From: Acidobacteriota bacterium
GTDB lineage: Bacteria; Acidobacteriota; Thermoanaerobaculia; Multivoradales; SZUA-115
DNA: 64,000 nucleotides
Reading direction: 5' to 3'
Assembly (NCBI GenBank): GCA_024277255.1
Contig: JAJRVQ010000088.1
Coordinates: 1 to 64,000, forward strand
Shown here: piece after piece, positions 54,447 through 61,705 of the stretch
Position numbering within the stretch: the stretch's first letter is position 1
Layout: each line of letters starts with the position of its first letter
Made by a program: the position numbers and the translations under genes
The notes under the pieces: model-generated
The model's input: the letters and a program-made list of their open reading frames with translations, nothing else
The model's database searches: none
What the model was told of the DNA's origin: nothing

Positions 54447-55004
54447 ATGCCACGCATCGCCCGCCGCTTCGCCTTGCTACCGCTACTGATTCTGTGCGCC
54501 GCCTGCGGTTCGCCGGAGCAAGACTCCGCCCCCGCCGCCGCGCCGAGGATCGAGAATGAGCAGCTCGGCCTCGCCGTCGCCGCACTGCCCGCCGGTTTTT
54601 CTGTCGACACCAACCAAGGCGACACTCTGCGCTTCGCGCGCACCGGTGCCAGCGGTGGCACCCTCAGCATCCTCGTCGGTGCCCCGCAGATGGCCGGGAT
54701 CAATCTGGTCCAGGCCACCAAGGATCACAAACAAGAGATCCTCGCCCGCCCCCAAGGCGCCTACAGCGGAGCCCTAGAACTCCAAGGACCCTTCGGCACC
54801 GCCTTCCAATCCCGCGGCCGCTACGCCGACCCGGAGGGTAGCGGACTGCTCGAAGACTTTCGCATCTACACCGTCCACCCCTCCGGCGACCGCCTGGTGA
54901 CCCTGCGCTACCTCTATCCCGCCGACCCCAACATCAAAGACCGCCAAGAGCACCTCTTCGCCTTCCTGGGCGAACTGGAGCCGCTGGCACCACCGGCACC
55001 GTAG
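54447..55004 (+). CDS. Small lipoprotein of unknown function
   Basis: The 185-residue protein has a lipoprotein signal ending LCAAC and an AAGGAG ribosome binding site. The mature part looks like a single alpha/beta domain (LPAGFSVDTNQGDTLRFAR, ELQGPFGTAFQSRGRYADPE, DRLVTLRYLYPAD), somewhat like PsbP/DcrB-type lipoproteins. The last 71 nt overlap the 3' end of the convergent ABC exporter gene. Confidence 0.78.
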   Translation: MPRIARRFALLPLLILCAACGSPEQDSAPAAAPRIENEQLGLAVAALPAGFSVDTNQGDTLRFARTGASGGTLSILVGAPQMAGINLVQATKDHKQEILARPQGAYSGALELQGPFGTAFQSRGRYADPEGSGLLEDFRIYTVHPSGDRLVTLRYLYPADPNIKDRQEHLFAFLGELEPLAPPAP

Positions 55005-56904
55005 TGGCTGCTTCCTGCTCCTGGTACTGCAACAGGTACAGCCGGTAGTAGATCCCGCGCTGGGCCAGCAGCTCTTGATGGGTCCCCTGCTCGCGCAGAC
55101 AGCCCTTGTGGAAGACCAGAATGCGATCGGCCTGCTGGATGGTCGACAGCCGGTGGGCGATCACGATGCTGGTGCGCCGCGTGGCGGAGGGATCGCCGGC
55201 CGAAGCGCCGCGGCCGAGCAGCCGGTCCAGGGCCTGCTGGATGCGCTGCTCGGTTTCCGTATCGACCGAAGAGGTGGCTTCGTCGAGGATGAGAATCCGT
55301 GGATCAAAGGCCAAAGCTCGGGCGAAAGAGATGAGCTGCTTCTGCCCGACCGAGAGACCCGCACCGCGCTCGCGCACCGCGGCTTCGAGCCCACCCCCCA
55401 TCCGTTCGACGAAGTCCAACGCATGCACCTCACTCAACGCCCAGCGCAAACGAGCATCGTCGAGGTGATTTCCGCCGAGACGCAAGTTGTGCGCCACCGA
55501 GCCGGAGAACAGAAACACGTCCTGCAAGACCAGCCCAATACTCTCGCGCAGCTTGCTCAACTGCCACTGGCGCACATCCACCCCATCGATCTTCACCGCC
55601 CCTGAGTCGACGTCGTAGAAACGCAGCAGGAGGTTGGCCAGCGTCGACTTGCCGGCTCCCGTGTGGCCCACCACCGCCACCGTTTCGCCCGGCTCCACCC
55701 GGAACGAGACATCGTGCAACACCGGCTCGCCCGGCAGGTAGGAGAAGCTCACCCCGGTAAACTCCAGGGCGCCCTCGATCCGCTCCGGCGTATGAGCCTC
55801 GGCCGGCGAGACGATGGTCAGCGGTTCGTCCAGCAACTCGAAGATGCGCTCTGAACTGGCCATTGCCGCTTGCAGGATGTTGTACTTGTCGGAGAGATCC
55901 GCCAGCGGCCGGTAGAACCGTTGGGCGTATTGCAGGAAAGCGATCAAGCCTCCCAGCGAGAGCGCACCGGCCAGCACCCTGCCGCCGCCGTACCAGACGA
56001 TCAGCCCGGTACCCAAGGCGGTGATCAACTCCACTGCCGGGTAGTAGACCGCGTAATAGAAGATCGCGCTGACATTGGCGTCGCGGTGGTCGCGATTGAT
56101 CTGGCGGAACTCCTCCATGGCACGCGCTTCGCGGTTGAATAGCTGTACCACCGACATGCCGGTGATGTGTTCCTGCAAGAAGGCGTTGATGCGGGCGATG
56201 CGCACCCGCACCTTGCGATACCACTGGCGCGCCCTGGTCTTGAACCAGACGGTCAGCGCCAAGAGCAACGGGATGATGGCGAAGGCGACCACCGCCAACT
56301 TCCAGCTGAGCCAGAAGAGCACCAAGACAATCCCGCCCAGCAAAACGATGTCGCCGAAGATGGCGACGATGCCGGCGGTGAACATCTCGTTGAGCGCGTC
56401 GACGTCGGTCGTCGCGCGAGTCACCAACCGGCCGATGGGATTGCGATCAAAGTGGGCGATGGGGAGTTGCTGCAAACGGGCGAAGATCTGGCGCCGCAGA
56501 TCGAACATGATCCGCTGCCCCATCACCTGCATCACATAGCTCTGCGCGTAGAGCGTGAAGAAGGTCAGGGCAAGAGCCACGAGGTAGATCCACCCCATCA
56601 GCGCAATGCCCTCCCCCGCCGTCAGTTCGGCGCCATGGCCCGCCGCCAGTCGCTCAAACCAGACGGCGGCAGCGGAGATCGTACCCGCCTCGCCCCCTTC
56701 CACCGGCGGCCGGATATAGAGATCCAGCGCCACCGCGGTCACCAGTGGCCCGACCAGTTGTAGCAGGGAAGAAAGCACGATCAGCAAAACCGCCAACGCC
56801 GCCCGGCCCTTGTGGGGCAAAACGTACCCGAGGAGCCGTCTCATCAGGCGCGCGTCGTAGGACTTGCCGAGCGGTTGTTCCTCGTCGAGAGAAGGCTCGC
56901 TCAT
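54934..56904 (-). CDS. ABC exporter, fused membrane and ATPase domains (MsbA-like)
   Basis: The ATG at 56904 gives 656 residues; a further in-frame ATG 6 codons upstream is possible. Six membrane segments lie between about 35 and 330. The ATPase has Walker A VVGHTGAGKST, a Q-loop VLQDVFLFSG, signature LSVGQKQLISFARAL, Walker B RILILDEATSSVD and H-loop VIAHRLSTI. It functions as a homodimer or as one half of a heterodimer, exporting lipids, drugs or peptides. The C-terminal tail after QYQEQEAATT is extra and its coding sequence runs into the convergent lipoprotein gene. It is downstream of the exported propeller-like gene on the same strand. Confidence 0.9.
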   Translation of the reverse strand: MSEPSLDEEQPLGKSYDARLMRRLLGYVLPHKGRAALAVLLIVLSSLLQLVGPLVTAVALDLYIRPPVEGGEAGTISAAAVWFERLAAGHGAELTAGEGIALMGWIYLVALALTFFTLYAQSYVMQVMGQRIMFDLRRQIFARLQQLPIAHFDRNPIGRLVTRATTDVDALNEMFTAGIVAIFGDIVLLGGIVLVLFWLSWKLAVVAFAIIPLLLALTVWFKTRARQWYRKVRVRIARINAFLQEHITGMSVVQLFNREARAMEEFRQINRDHRDANVSAIFYYAVYYPAVELITALGTGLIVWYGGGRVLAGALSLGGLIAFLQYAQRFYRPLADLSDKYNILQAAMASSERIFELLDEPLTIVSPAEAHTPERIEGALEFTGVSFSYLPGEPVLHDVSFRVEPGETVAVVGHTGAGKSTLANLLLRFYDVDSGAVKIDGVDVRQWQLSKLRESIGLVLQDVFLFSGSVAHNLRLGGNHLDDARLRWALSEVHALDFVERMGGGLEAAVRERGAGLSVGQKQLISFARALAFDPRILILDEATSSVDTETEQRIQQALDRLLGRGASAGDPSATRRTSIVIAHRLSTIQQADRILVFHKGCLREQGTHQELLAQRGIYYRLYLLQYQEQEAATTVPVVPAAPVRPGRRRGALGGL

Positions 56905-56933
56905 CGGCCAAGAAGATAGCACCGACCGCGCCG
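56895..56933. repeat. 39-bp repeat, copy 1
   Basis: GCTCGCTCATCGGCCAAGAA and the following 19 bases recur at 63883-63921 with one mismatch, in the same orientation. Copy 1 covers the first codons and upstream sequence of the ABC exporter gene. Confidence 0.9.
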
Positions 56934-57075
56934 TGGGACCCGCCGGTCCGGCCGCATCCTCGGCCGGCAGATGGAGAACTGAGGCGGGAGGCGGCGAGGA
57001 GTTCCCGTACCACTCCGCATCACCGGACTTGGTGGATAGTGCTCGGCGCTGCCTCCATGCCGGCCGGAGTGCGTC

Positions 57076-58272
57076 TCACTGGGCGATGCTCTCCTCTTCC
57101 TCAACAGCGGGAAGGTCTACCTCGGGCAGGGTAAGTCTTTGCCCGTCGATCAGGTCACTATGCGCAATACGCCAAGTCCCCTGGCTTGCTGAACGCGCCC
57201 GAAGCCATAGGTACGACTTCCCCACGACAAGCTGTGAAATGGGCTGCTGCCTTTCCGCTCCGTCCGGGACGCGGAGGTGAAACCGCTCCACTTCACCGGT
57301 TGTGGGGTCGAGAAGATCGAGGACCGGCCCCGTTTCGAGAATGTCTCTTTGCACGAGTATTGCGAGCCTGTTCGATGGCGCATGCCAGGCGATATCCCGA
57401 ATCACCTGCTTGTCGTTGAAGGCGGAGAACACTCTACCCACCGGTTTGCGCCCTTCCGGCTTCGCCGCGTCTCCCGCAACGTTGGCGATCGCGCGCAGCG
57501 CCTCTTTCTCGCGGCGGCTGTTCTCGGCGCCTTTGCCATCGTTTTCGAGTTCGAGTTCTGGGTCGCGGAAGGTGGCTCGGAGTTTGAGATCGCGGCCCAA
57601 CTCATAGACCGTGTAGTTGGCCAGCTCGGCCGCATAGAGACGATCCCCGGACCAAGCCAGGCTCAGGGTCCGCCCCACCGCTCGGCTGCCGCTGATGAAG
57701 CGATCCTCTTCCTCGATCTCAAATCCCGTTCGGCCGAGTTTGAGCTTGGTGCCGAGTTCGATAATCCGTGGCGGCAGTCCGGAGAACTCTTCGCGTCCCA
57801 AGAAACCCTTGCCCTCGATGTAGGGCGTACCTCCCAATGAGACCGCCCAAGCGCCCCCCTTCGTGGAGCAAATGTCCCCTGGGAGCACCAGCGGCTTTTC
57901 CGCGACGAACTGGCCGTCTTGCTTATAGAGCAGCGTGATGAACGGTGTTGCCAGAACCACCTGGCTACCGGCGACGGCAAAACTGACCACATGGTCAATG
58001 CTCGCTCCCGACGCCGTGCGCAGGAGCGCCGGATCGCCACGCTCATGCCCTGTTTCGCCGAAACGGTGAAGCTTCCCGCTGTGCACATCCAACAGCGCGA
58101 CTTCGCCCCCTGGCGAAAGCACTTGGAGGAGAACAAACCCCTCGCCACGAAAGGCCCCAAGGTCGTGGGGGGCAGCCTCTAGCTCCAGGGAAGGAAACAA
58201 GGTCTCTTCCGCCCTGACGGGCAGCGCGAGAAGTGCCAGGCACAACAAGAGACCGGCCGCAGAGGGCCTCAT
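57076..58272 (-). CDS. Exported protein, possibly beta-propeller, coupled to the Cys-rich peptide
   Basis: The ATG at 58272 overlaps the peptide stop (ATGA) and gives 398 residues with a signal (LLLCLALLALPVRAEE). An ATG 12 nt upstream is an alternative. The mature part has repeated short strands with the look of propeller blades: LLQVLSPGGEVALLDVHSGK, RLYAAELANYTVYELGRDLK, RLAILVQRDILETGPVLDLL, KSYLWLRARSASQGTWRI. The protein at 62712-63857 has the same size, export signal, closing GxWRI-type segment and acidic tail, and may be a distant relative. Function unknown; coupling to a tiny exported peptide is the main clue. Confidence 0.72.
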   Translation of the reverse strand: MRPSAAGLLLCLALLALPVRAEETLFPSLELEAAPHDLGAFRGEGFVLLQVLSPGGEVALLDVHSGKLHRFGETGHERGDPALLRTASGASIDHVVSFAVAGSQVVLATPFITLLYKQDGQFVAEKPLVLPGDICSTKGGAWAVSLGGTPYIEGKGFLGREEFSGLPPRIIELGTKLKLGRTGFEIEEEDRFISGSRAVGRTLSLAWSGDRLYAAELANYTVYELGRDLKLRATFRDPELELENDGKGAENSRREKEALRAIANVAGDAAKPEGRKPVGRVFSAFNDKQVIRDIAWHAPSNRLAILVQRDILETGPVLDLLDPTTGEVERFHLRVPDGAERQQPISQLVVGKSYLWLRARSASQGTWRIAHSDLIDGQRLTLPEVDLPAVEEEESIAQ

Positions 58273-58451
58273 TTCGGCGCGCATGCTGGATGATCGAAGA
58301 TGATGATCCAAGAACCGTCCGAGTAGTAGCACCAGATTGCTGTCTCGACACACTGGCAACGAGCTTCAGCAGGCCTGGGAGCTAGAGTGAGAATTCCGAG
58401 CGAGAGCACGAGGGCCAAGACGAGTTTGATGGAGGTGAGCTTCTTGATCAT
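58269..58451 (-). CDS. Small exported Cys-rich peptide
   Basis: The ATG at 58451, with AAGGGG 6 nt upstream, gives 60 residues. A signal peptide (about 1-30, LVLALVLSLGILTLA then AEA) precedes a mature part of about 30 residues with four Cys (32, 34, 41, 57: C-x-C-x6-C-x15-C) and several aromatic residues (ETAIWCYYSDGSW). Two disulfides are plausible. Its stop overlaps the next gene by 4 nt. A promoter with TTGACG-18-TACACT lies 34 nt upstream. It could be a bacteriocin-like, signalling or adhesion peptide; no family was recognised. Confidence 0.7.
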   Translation of the reverse strand: MIKKLTSIKLVLALVLSLGILTLAPRPAEARCQCVETAIWCYYSDGSWIIIFDHPACAPK

Positions 58452-58484
58452 TGCAGACCCCTTCGCGGACATCAATGGGTACTT

Positions 58485-58514
58485 AGTGTAAACAACGCGC
58501 ACACAGCACGTCAA
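58485..58514 (-). promoter_or_regulatory. Promoter of the Cys-rich peptide operon
   Basis: Minus strand TTGACG (58509-58514) and TACACT (58485-58490), 18 bases apart, in an AT-richer stretch upstream of the peptide gene. Confidence 0.6.
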
Positions 58515-58748
58515 GCCTACCCTTAATCCGCAGTCACCATGGTAACCATGAGCACCACGCCAAGCCGATCCACACATTCCTTGGGATAAGTACCCGCGGG
58601 CTCAGGGTCGCTTCAGCGGGAACTCGTCGCTGGAGGTTTCTTGAGGCCTCGCGTCTCGCTTGGCTCGACTCTCGGCACGATCCCACCGCAGAGACCTCGA
58701 GCTCACCGCTTCGCCTCTCGTGGGGACGATCCCTCCCCTCCGCTGTAG

Positions 58749-58768
58749 GGGCGCAGCGTGCTGCGCCC
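58749..58768. repeat. Short REP-like palindrome
   Basis: GGGCGCAGC and GCTGCGCCC with a 2-base loop, preceded by GTAG; the same class as 10117-10146. Confidence 0.65.
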
Positions 58769-58995
58769 GTCTTCGCGTCAACGGGAATCTCCGCGCCTTC
58801 GGTTCTCGGTTTAGTGGGCTTTGAAGGTCCGGGGGCTCGCCGCTTCGCGTCTCGGAGGGCGCTGGATCGATGGCGCCCTGGAGGTGAGAAGTATTCCAAA
58901 AAGGAGTGGAACTCATCGGACAGAGACCATTTCCGCCCTTTATTTGCCTCTTTCTGCCTTGCACCGACCGCGCTAACCTCCTGTATCTAAAGCAC

Positions 58996-59023
58996 TTGGC
59001 CATGCGACACTCATCCTTACACA
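58996..59023 (+). promoter_or_regulatory. Possible promoter of the repeat-peptide gene
   Basis: TTGGCC (58996-59001) and TACACA (59018-59023) with a 16-base spacer, in a locally AT-rich stretch that ends with CATCTTTATTTT. The -10 lies 63 nt before the ATG at 59087. Confidence 0.4.
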
Positions 59024-59086
59024 TCTTTATTTTGGCGCGCGGCCCACCGCTTCGCGCCACCACTGAGACCTGTAAAGGAGGCTCGC

Positions 59087-59281
59087 ATGTTTGATTTCGT
59101 CACCTTCCACCTCTTCGACCGGCTGTGGGGCTCGCTTCTCTTCTCCTGGCGGGTGGACGCTACCTCTAGCAAATTTGGGAGTCTCATCGATCCCAACGGC
59201 CAGGAGGCTAACACCGAGGGGGCTGGCGATCCCGGCGGCTCGCCGCTCGAGTTTGGCAGTTTCATCGATCCTAACGGTTGA
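59087..59281 (+). CDS. 64-residue peptide with two FGSxIDPNG repeats
   Basis: The ATG at 59087 has one of the best ribosome binding sites of the window (AAAGGAGG, 5 nt spacer). Residues 1-29 (MFDFVTFHLFDRLWGSLLFS and onward) are aromatic and hydrophobic but without a basic n-region, so no classical signal peptide. FGSLIDPNG occupies 30-38 and FGSFIDPNG occupies 56-64, the second copy ending exactly at the C-terminus. A 17-residue Gly/Pro/Glu linker separates them. At DNA level the two copies match at 23 of 27 bases, with differences mostly at third positions, suggesting selection on the peptide. The layout is like a precursor with a leader and repeated cores. It sits 170 nt upstream of a TPR gene. 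Confidence 0.7.
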   Translation: MFDFVTFHLFDRLWGSLLFSWRVDATSSKFGSLIDPNGQEANTEGAGDPGGSPLEFGSFIDPNG

Positions 59282-59398
59282 GCCGGAGGAGGGCCGGTTC
59301 GACCCCGGTTCCGCTCGCTCTTTGGCTTCTCGCTAGCCTCGGCCCTGCCTCCCCGGGGAGGGGGTGGGGGTCCGAGGCGGCGTCGCACGGGTGAGCGC

Positions 59399-59435
59399 GA
59401 AGGTCGCGGGGCTTGGCGCTTTCGCGACCTTCTTT
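59399..59435 (+). terminator. Terminator-like hairpin between the peptide and TPR genes
   Basis: GAAGGTCGCG (59399-59408) and CGCGACCTTC (59423-59432) pair perfectly over 10 bp around a 14-base loop, followed by TTTG. It could end most peptide transcripts or attenuate read-through into the TPR gene 20 nt downstream. Confidence 0.6.
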
Positions 59436-59451
59436 GTATACTGCCTTCCCG

Positions 59452-60597
59452 ATGGAACCTTTTCTGAGTAGCCTTGAATCCGCCGCCCAGGAGGTGGCCA
59501 ACCACCAGCCGCAGGCGGAACTCCTCGCGCGGTGGGCCGACAAGCTCCTGGCCTCCAACCCCGCCCAGCGCATGTTGATGGTGGCCAACCCCAAGAGCTT
59601 CGGCCACCCCGCGCTGGTCTCTCACCTGATCGAACGGGGCAAAGGGCTGCGCCACGACGACCCGCACCGGGCGCTCGACGCCTACCGGGCGGCGAGCCAG
59701 GTGGCCGGCTTCCTGCCCAGCCACCCCCACCATCCCCACTACTCCCGCTACTACGCCGATCTCTACGCCGAGGCACTGGCCAACCTGGCCAACGGCCAGC
59801 GCGCCGTCGGCCGCATGTCGCAGGCGGCGCACACCTTGGCCCGCGCCAGGGTGCGCGCCGGGTGGGGGAGCGGCAACGCCCTTCTCGAAGCCCTGCTCAA
59901 CGCAATGGCCGGAACTCTCGATGTCGATTTGGGCCGCTACCGAGAGGCGGAGTTCAATTTCCGCTGGGCGATCGACCTCTATGTCGATCTGGAAGAGCAC
60001 GAGCACGCAGGGCGGCAGATGCTGGCCCTCGGCCGCTGTCTCCTCTTGGCTGGCGACTACGAGCCGGCGCTGCACTTCCTCCATGCCGGGGTTTCGGATA
60101 TCGACATGGAGCGCGACCCGCTTCTCTTCTTGACCATCGTCACCTGCAACGCCAAACTGCACTCCCTCCTGGGTCGACCCGACAAGGGGTTGGCGCTGCT
60201 CGGCTCGGAGCTTGAGGACTACCTGGAGGAAGATCTCGGGCGGGTCACCTTCGCCCGGCTCGACCTGCTGCGCGGCGAGCTGGCGGCGGCCGACGGCCGG
60301 CCTCACCTCGCGGTGAGAAAATACGCCAGCGCCCGCCGCCTCTTTGCCGAACTCGAACTGCCCGAGGAGGCCGCTCTCGCCGGCCTCGAAGTGGCGGCGC
60401 TCTACGCCGAAGCGGGCGAGCCCAGCCTGGTGAGCCGCGAGGTGAAGCGGGCGCTGGCGATCTTGCGCCAGTCCGGCGCCGGGGCCTATGGCGAGCCGGC
60501 GCTGCGCCGGTTGGCGGCGATCGCCGAGCGCAAGACGGTCTCGGCGGCGGTGGTGCGCTACGTGGCGCGCCGGCTGCGCGGCACGGCGGTCCGTTAG
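59452..60597 (+). CDS. TPR protein next to the repeat peptide
   Basis: The ATG at 59452 gives 381 residues; an in-frame TTG 13 codons upstream lies inside the hairpin and is unlikely. The protein is all helical and soluble. Helix pairs with TPR spacing run from about 55 to 350, for example YAEALANLANGQRAVGRMSQ, LNAMAGTLDVDLGRYREAEF, GRQMLALGRCLLLAGDYEPA and AALAGLEVAALYAEAGEPSL. No DNA-binding or enzymatic domain is seen. TPR solenoids that bind short peptides are known in RRNPP regulators, but those usually carry an HTH domain; here HTH genes are separate. Peptide binding is a hypothesis from position. Confidence 0.78.
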   Translation: MEPFLSSLESAAQEVANHQPQAELLARWADKLLASNPAQRMLMVANPKSFGHPALVSHLIERGKGLRHDDPHRALDAYRAASQVAGFLPSHPHHPHYSRYYADLYAEALANLANGQRAVGRMSQAAHTLARARVRAGWGSGNALLEALLNAMAGTLDVDLGRYREAEFNFRWAIDLYVDLEEHEHAGRQMLALGRCLLLAGDYEPALHFLHAGVSDIDMERDPLLFLTIVTCNAKLHSLLGRPDKGLALLGSELEDYLEEDLGRVTFARLDLLRGELAAADGRPHLAVRKYASARRLFAELELPEEAALAGLEVAALYAEAGEPSLVSREVKRALAILRQSGAGAYGEPALRRLAAIAERKTVSAAVVRYVARRLRGTAVR

Positions 60598-60637
60598 CGC
60601 CGCGATCGCCTGCTGGAGCGCTTCAGTGCTGTGAGCG

Positions 60638-61081
60638 CTACGAGCGCTTTCGGCTGGGGCCTCGGCCCTTCCCGGGAGTCGCGCCGGCGCCCTTCCGGAC
60701 CTTCTTGGCGCGGGCGCGCTTTTCTTTCAGCGCCTGATTCTTGCGCTCGCGTTCGCGCTGCTGCTCCTGTTCTTGCAGCGCGTCGCGCATCATCTTCTTG
60801 ATCTCGGCCGGCGACACCGCCGCCAGGCCACCGGCCAACAGTTCCGGGTGGGTCTCCCGGTAGAGCTGTTCGCAGAAATCTTCGAAGGGAATGCCGGCTT
60901 CGTCGAGGGCGTGGAGCAGGGTGCCCACCGAGAGCCCTTGGAAGCCGGTGAAGCAACGGTAGAGGTAGCCCTTGCCCCGCACCATCCGGCGCTCGATCTC
61001 GGCGCGGGTGAGGCCACGCTTGCGCAGCAGAGTGTTGAGCACTTCGCCGAAGAGTTCCAGCCTGGGGTCGGTGTCGGGCAT
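60638..61081 (-). CDS. Small HTH protein with basic coiled-coil tail
   Basis: The protein has 147 residues. The N-terminal 75 residues form an HTH of the same family as the protein at 2286: RGLTRAEIERRMVRGKGYLY followed by GLSVGTLLHALDEAG and IPFEDFCEQLY. Residues from 95 are a highly charged helix (EQEQQRERERKNQALKEKRA) ending in a Lys/Arg/Gly tail suited to nonspecific nucleic acid binding. It is convergent with the TPR gene at 59452 and divergent from the operon at 61247. A repeat element lies 9 nt before its start, which suggests autoregulation. Confidence 0.75.
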   Translation of the reverse strand: MPDTDPRLELFGEVLNTLLRKRGLTRAEIERRMVRGKGYLYRCFTGFQGLSVGTLLHALDEAGIPFEDFCEQLYRETHPELLAGGLAAVSPAEIKKMMRDALQEQEQQRERERKNQALKEKRARAKKVRKGAGATPGKGRGPSRKRS

Positions 61082-61246
61082 GCGGTTACTCTACCGTATT
61101 CAACCTCCAAACCACAAGGTGAGTAGCCTACACAGGATGACTAGTAGTTTACATAGGTATACTTTCGCTGTACGGTCTACCGTATTCACCGCCAACGGTG
61201 GGCCAGTGGACCGCCGAATTGGAGAACTCATCCGGGAGGTATGACG
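61082..61246. promoter_or_regulatory. Divergent regulatory region with two pairs of direct repeats
   Basis: TCTACCGTATTCA occurs at 61090-61102 and again, identically, at 61176-61188. Between them GTAGCCTACACAGG (61123-61136) and GTAGTTTACATAGG (61144-61157) differ at 3 of 14 positions and are 21 bp apart, two helical turns, so they face the same side of DNA. The region is much richer in A/T than its surroundings. These are good candidate operators for the HTH protein. Confidence 0.6.
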
Positions 61247-61705
61247 ATGCACAAGCCGGCAAGACCGCTGGGGCCATGGTTGGAACTCCAGTCCGAGCGG
61301 GTACAACGGGTGCTGGGTGAGCTCCCCTCCTGGGAACCGACGCTCGGCGGGTTGGAGGGCAAGTTTCGCTTTGCCAGCGGCGCTCAAGCCCTCGCCTTTT
61401 TGCGCCCCCTCGCCGCCTTGCTCGACGCCCACCCCGAACCTCCCAACCGGCTGGTCCTCACCGGCCCGGTCCTCAGCCTCGCTCTAGGGCTGGGGATGGA
61501 TCGCGGTGGGGTCCATGCCGCCGACCTGGCCTTGGCGGGGCGGATCTCGGCGCTGCGCAACGCGGTCGCCACTTCGGCCGCGCAGCGAATCGTCGACCCG
61601 GGGAAGAACCGGCCAGCCCCGGTGGCCCGCGCGATCCGCGAAGAGCTTGCGCAGCTGGGGGTGACCGTCCCGGCAACCTCAATGAAGGATGGGTCCACGC
61701 CATGA
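61247..61705 (+). CDS. Small protein of unknown function, first gene of a TPR operon
   Basis: The ATG at 61247 is preferred to one at 61241 because GGGAGG ends 7 nt before it; the protein has 152 residues. It is soluble and mostly helical, beginning with PWLELQSERVQRVLGELPSW. A Leu/Ala-rich middle (ALAFLRPLAALLDAHPEPPN) and a C-terminal helical part follow. No motif recognised. The stop overlaps the TPR gene start by 4 nt (ATGA), so the two products are probably made in fixed ratio. Confidence 0.65.
   Translation: MHKPARPLGPWLELQSERVQRVLGELPSWEPTLGGLEGKFRFASGAQALAFLRPLAALLDAHPEPPNRLVLTGPVLSLALGLGMDRGGVHAADLALAGRISALRNAVATSAAQRIVDPGKNRPAPVARAIREELAQLGVTVPATSMKDGSTP

Larger units (their letters stand above)
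58515..59086. other. 572-nt gene-free stretch
   Basis: It holds no supported gene. A hairpin GGGCGCAGC-GT-GCTGCGCCC at 58749-58768 within GTAGGGGCGC is related to the repeat at 10117. Degenerate copies of CACCGCTTCGC[GC]TCT occur near 58702, 58839 and 59046. A minus-strand frame of 153 codons spans much of it but is Arg/Pro-rich, lacks a ribosome binding site and includes the repeats, so it is probably not a gene. A plus-strand promoter for the next gene is listed separately. Confidence 0.55.

Noticed and set aside
58602..59063. Minus-strand frame of 153 codons in the large gap
   Set aside because: It has no ribosome binding site, is rich in Arg and Pro, includes a REP-like palindrome and covers the promoter region of the repeat-peptide gene.
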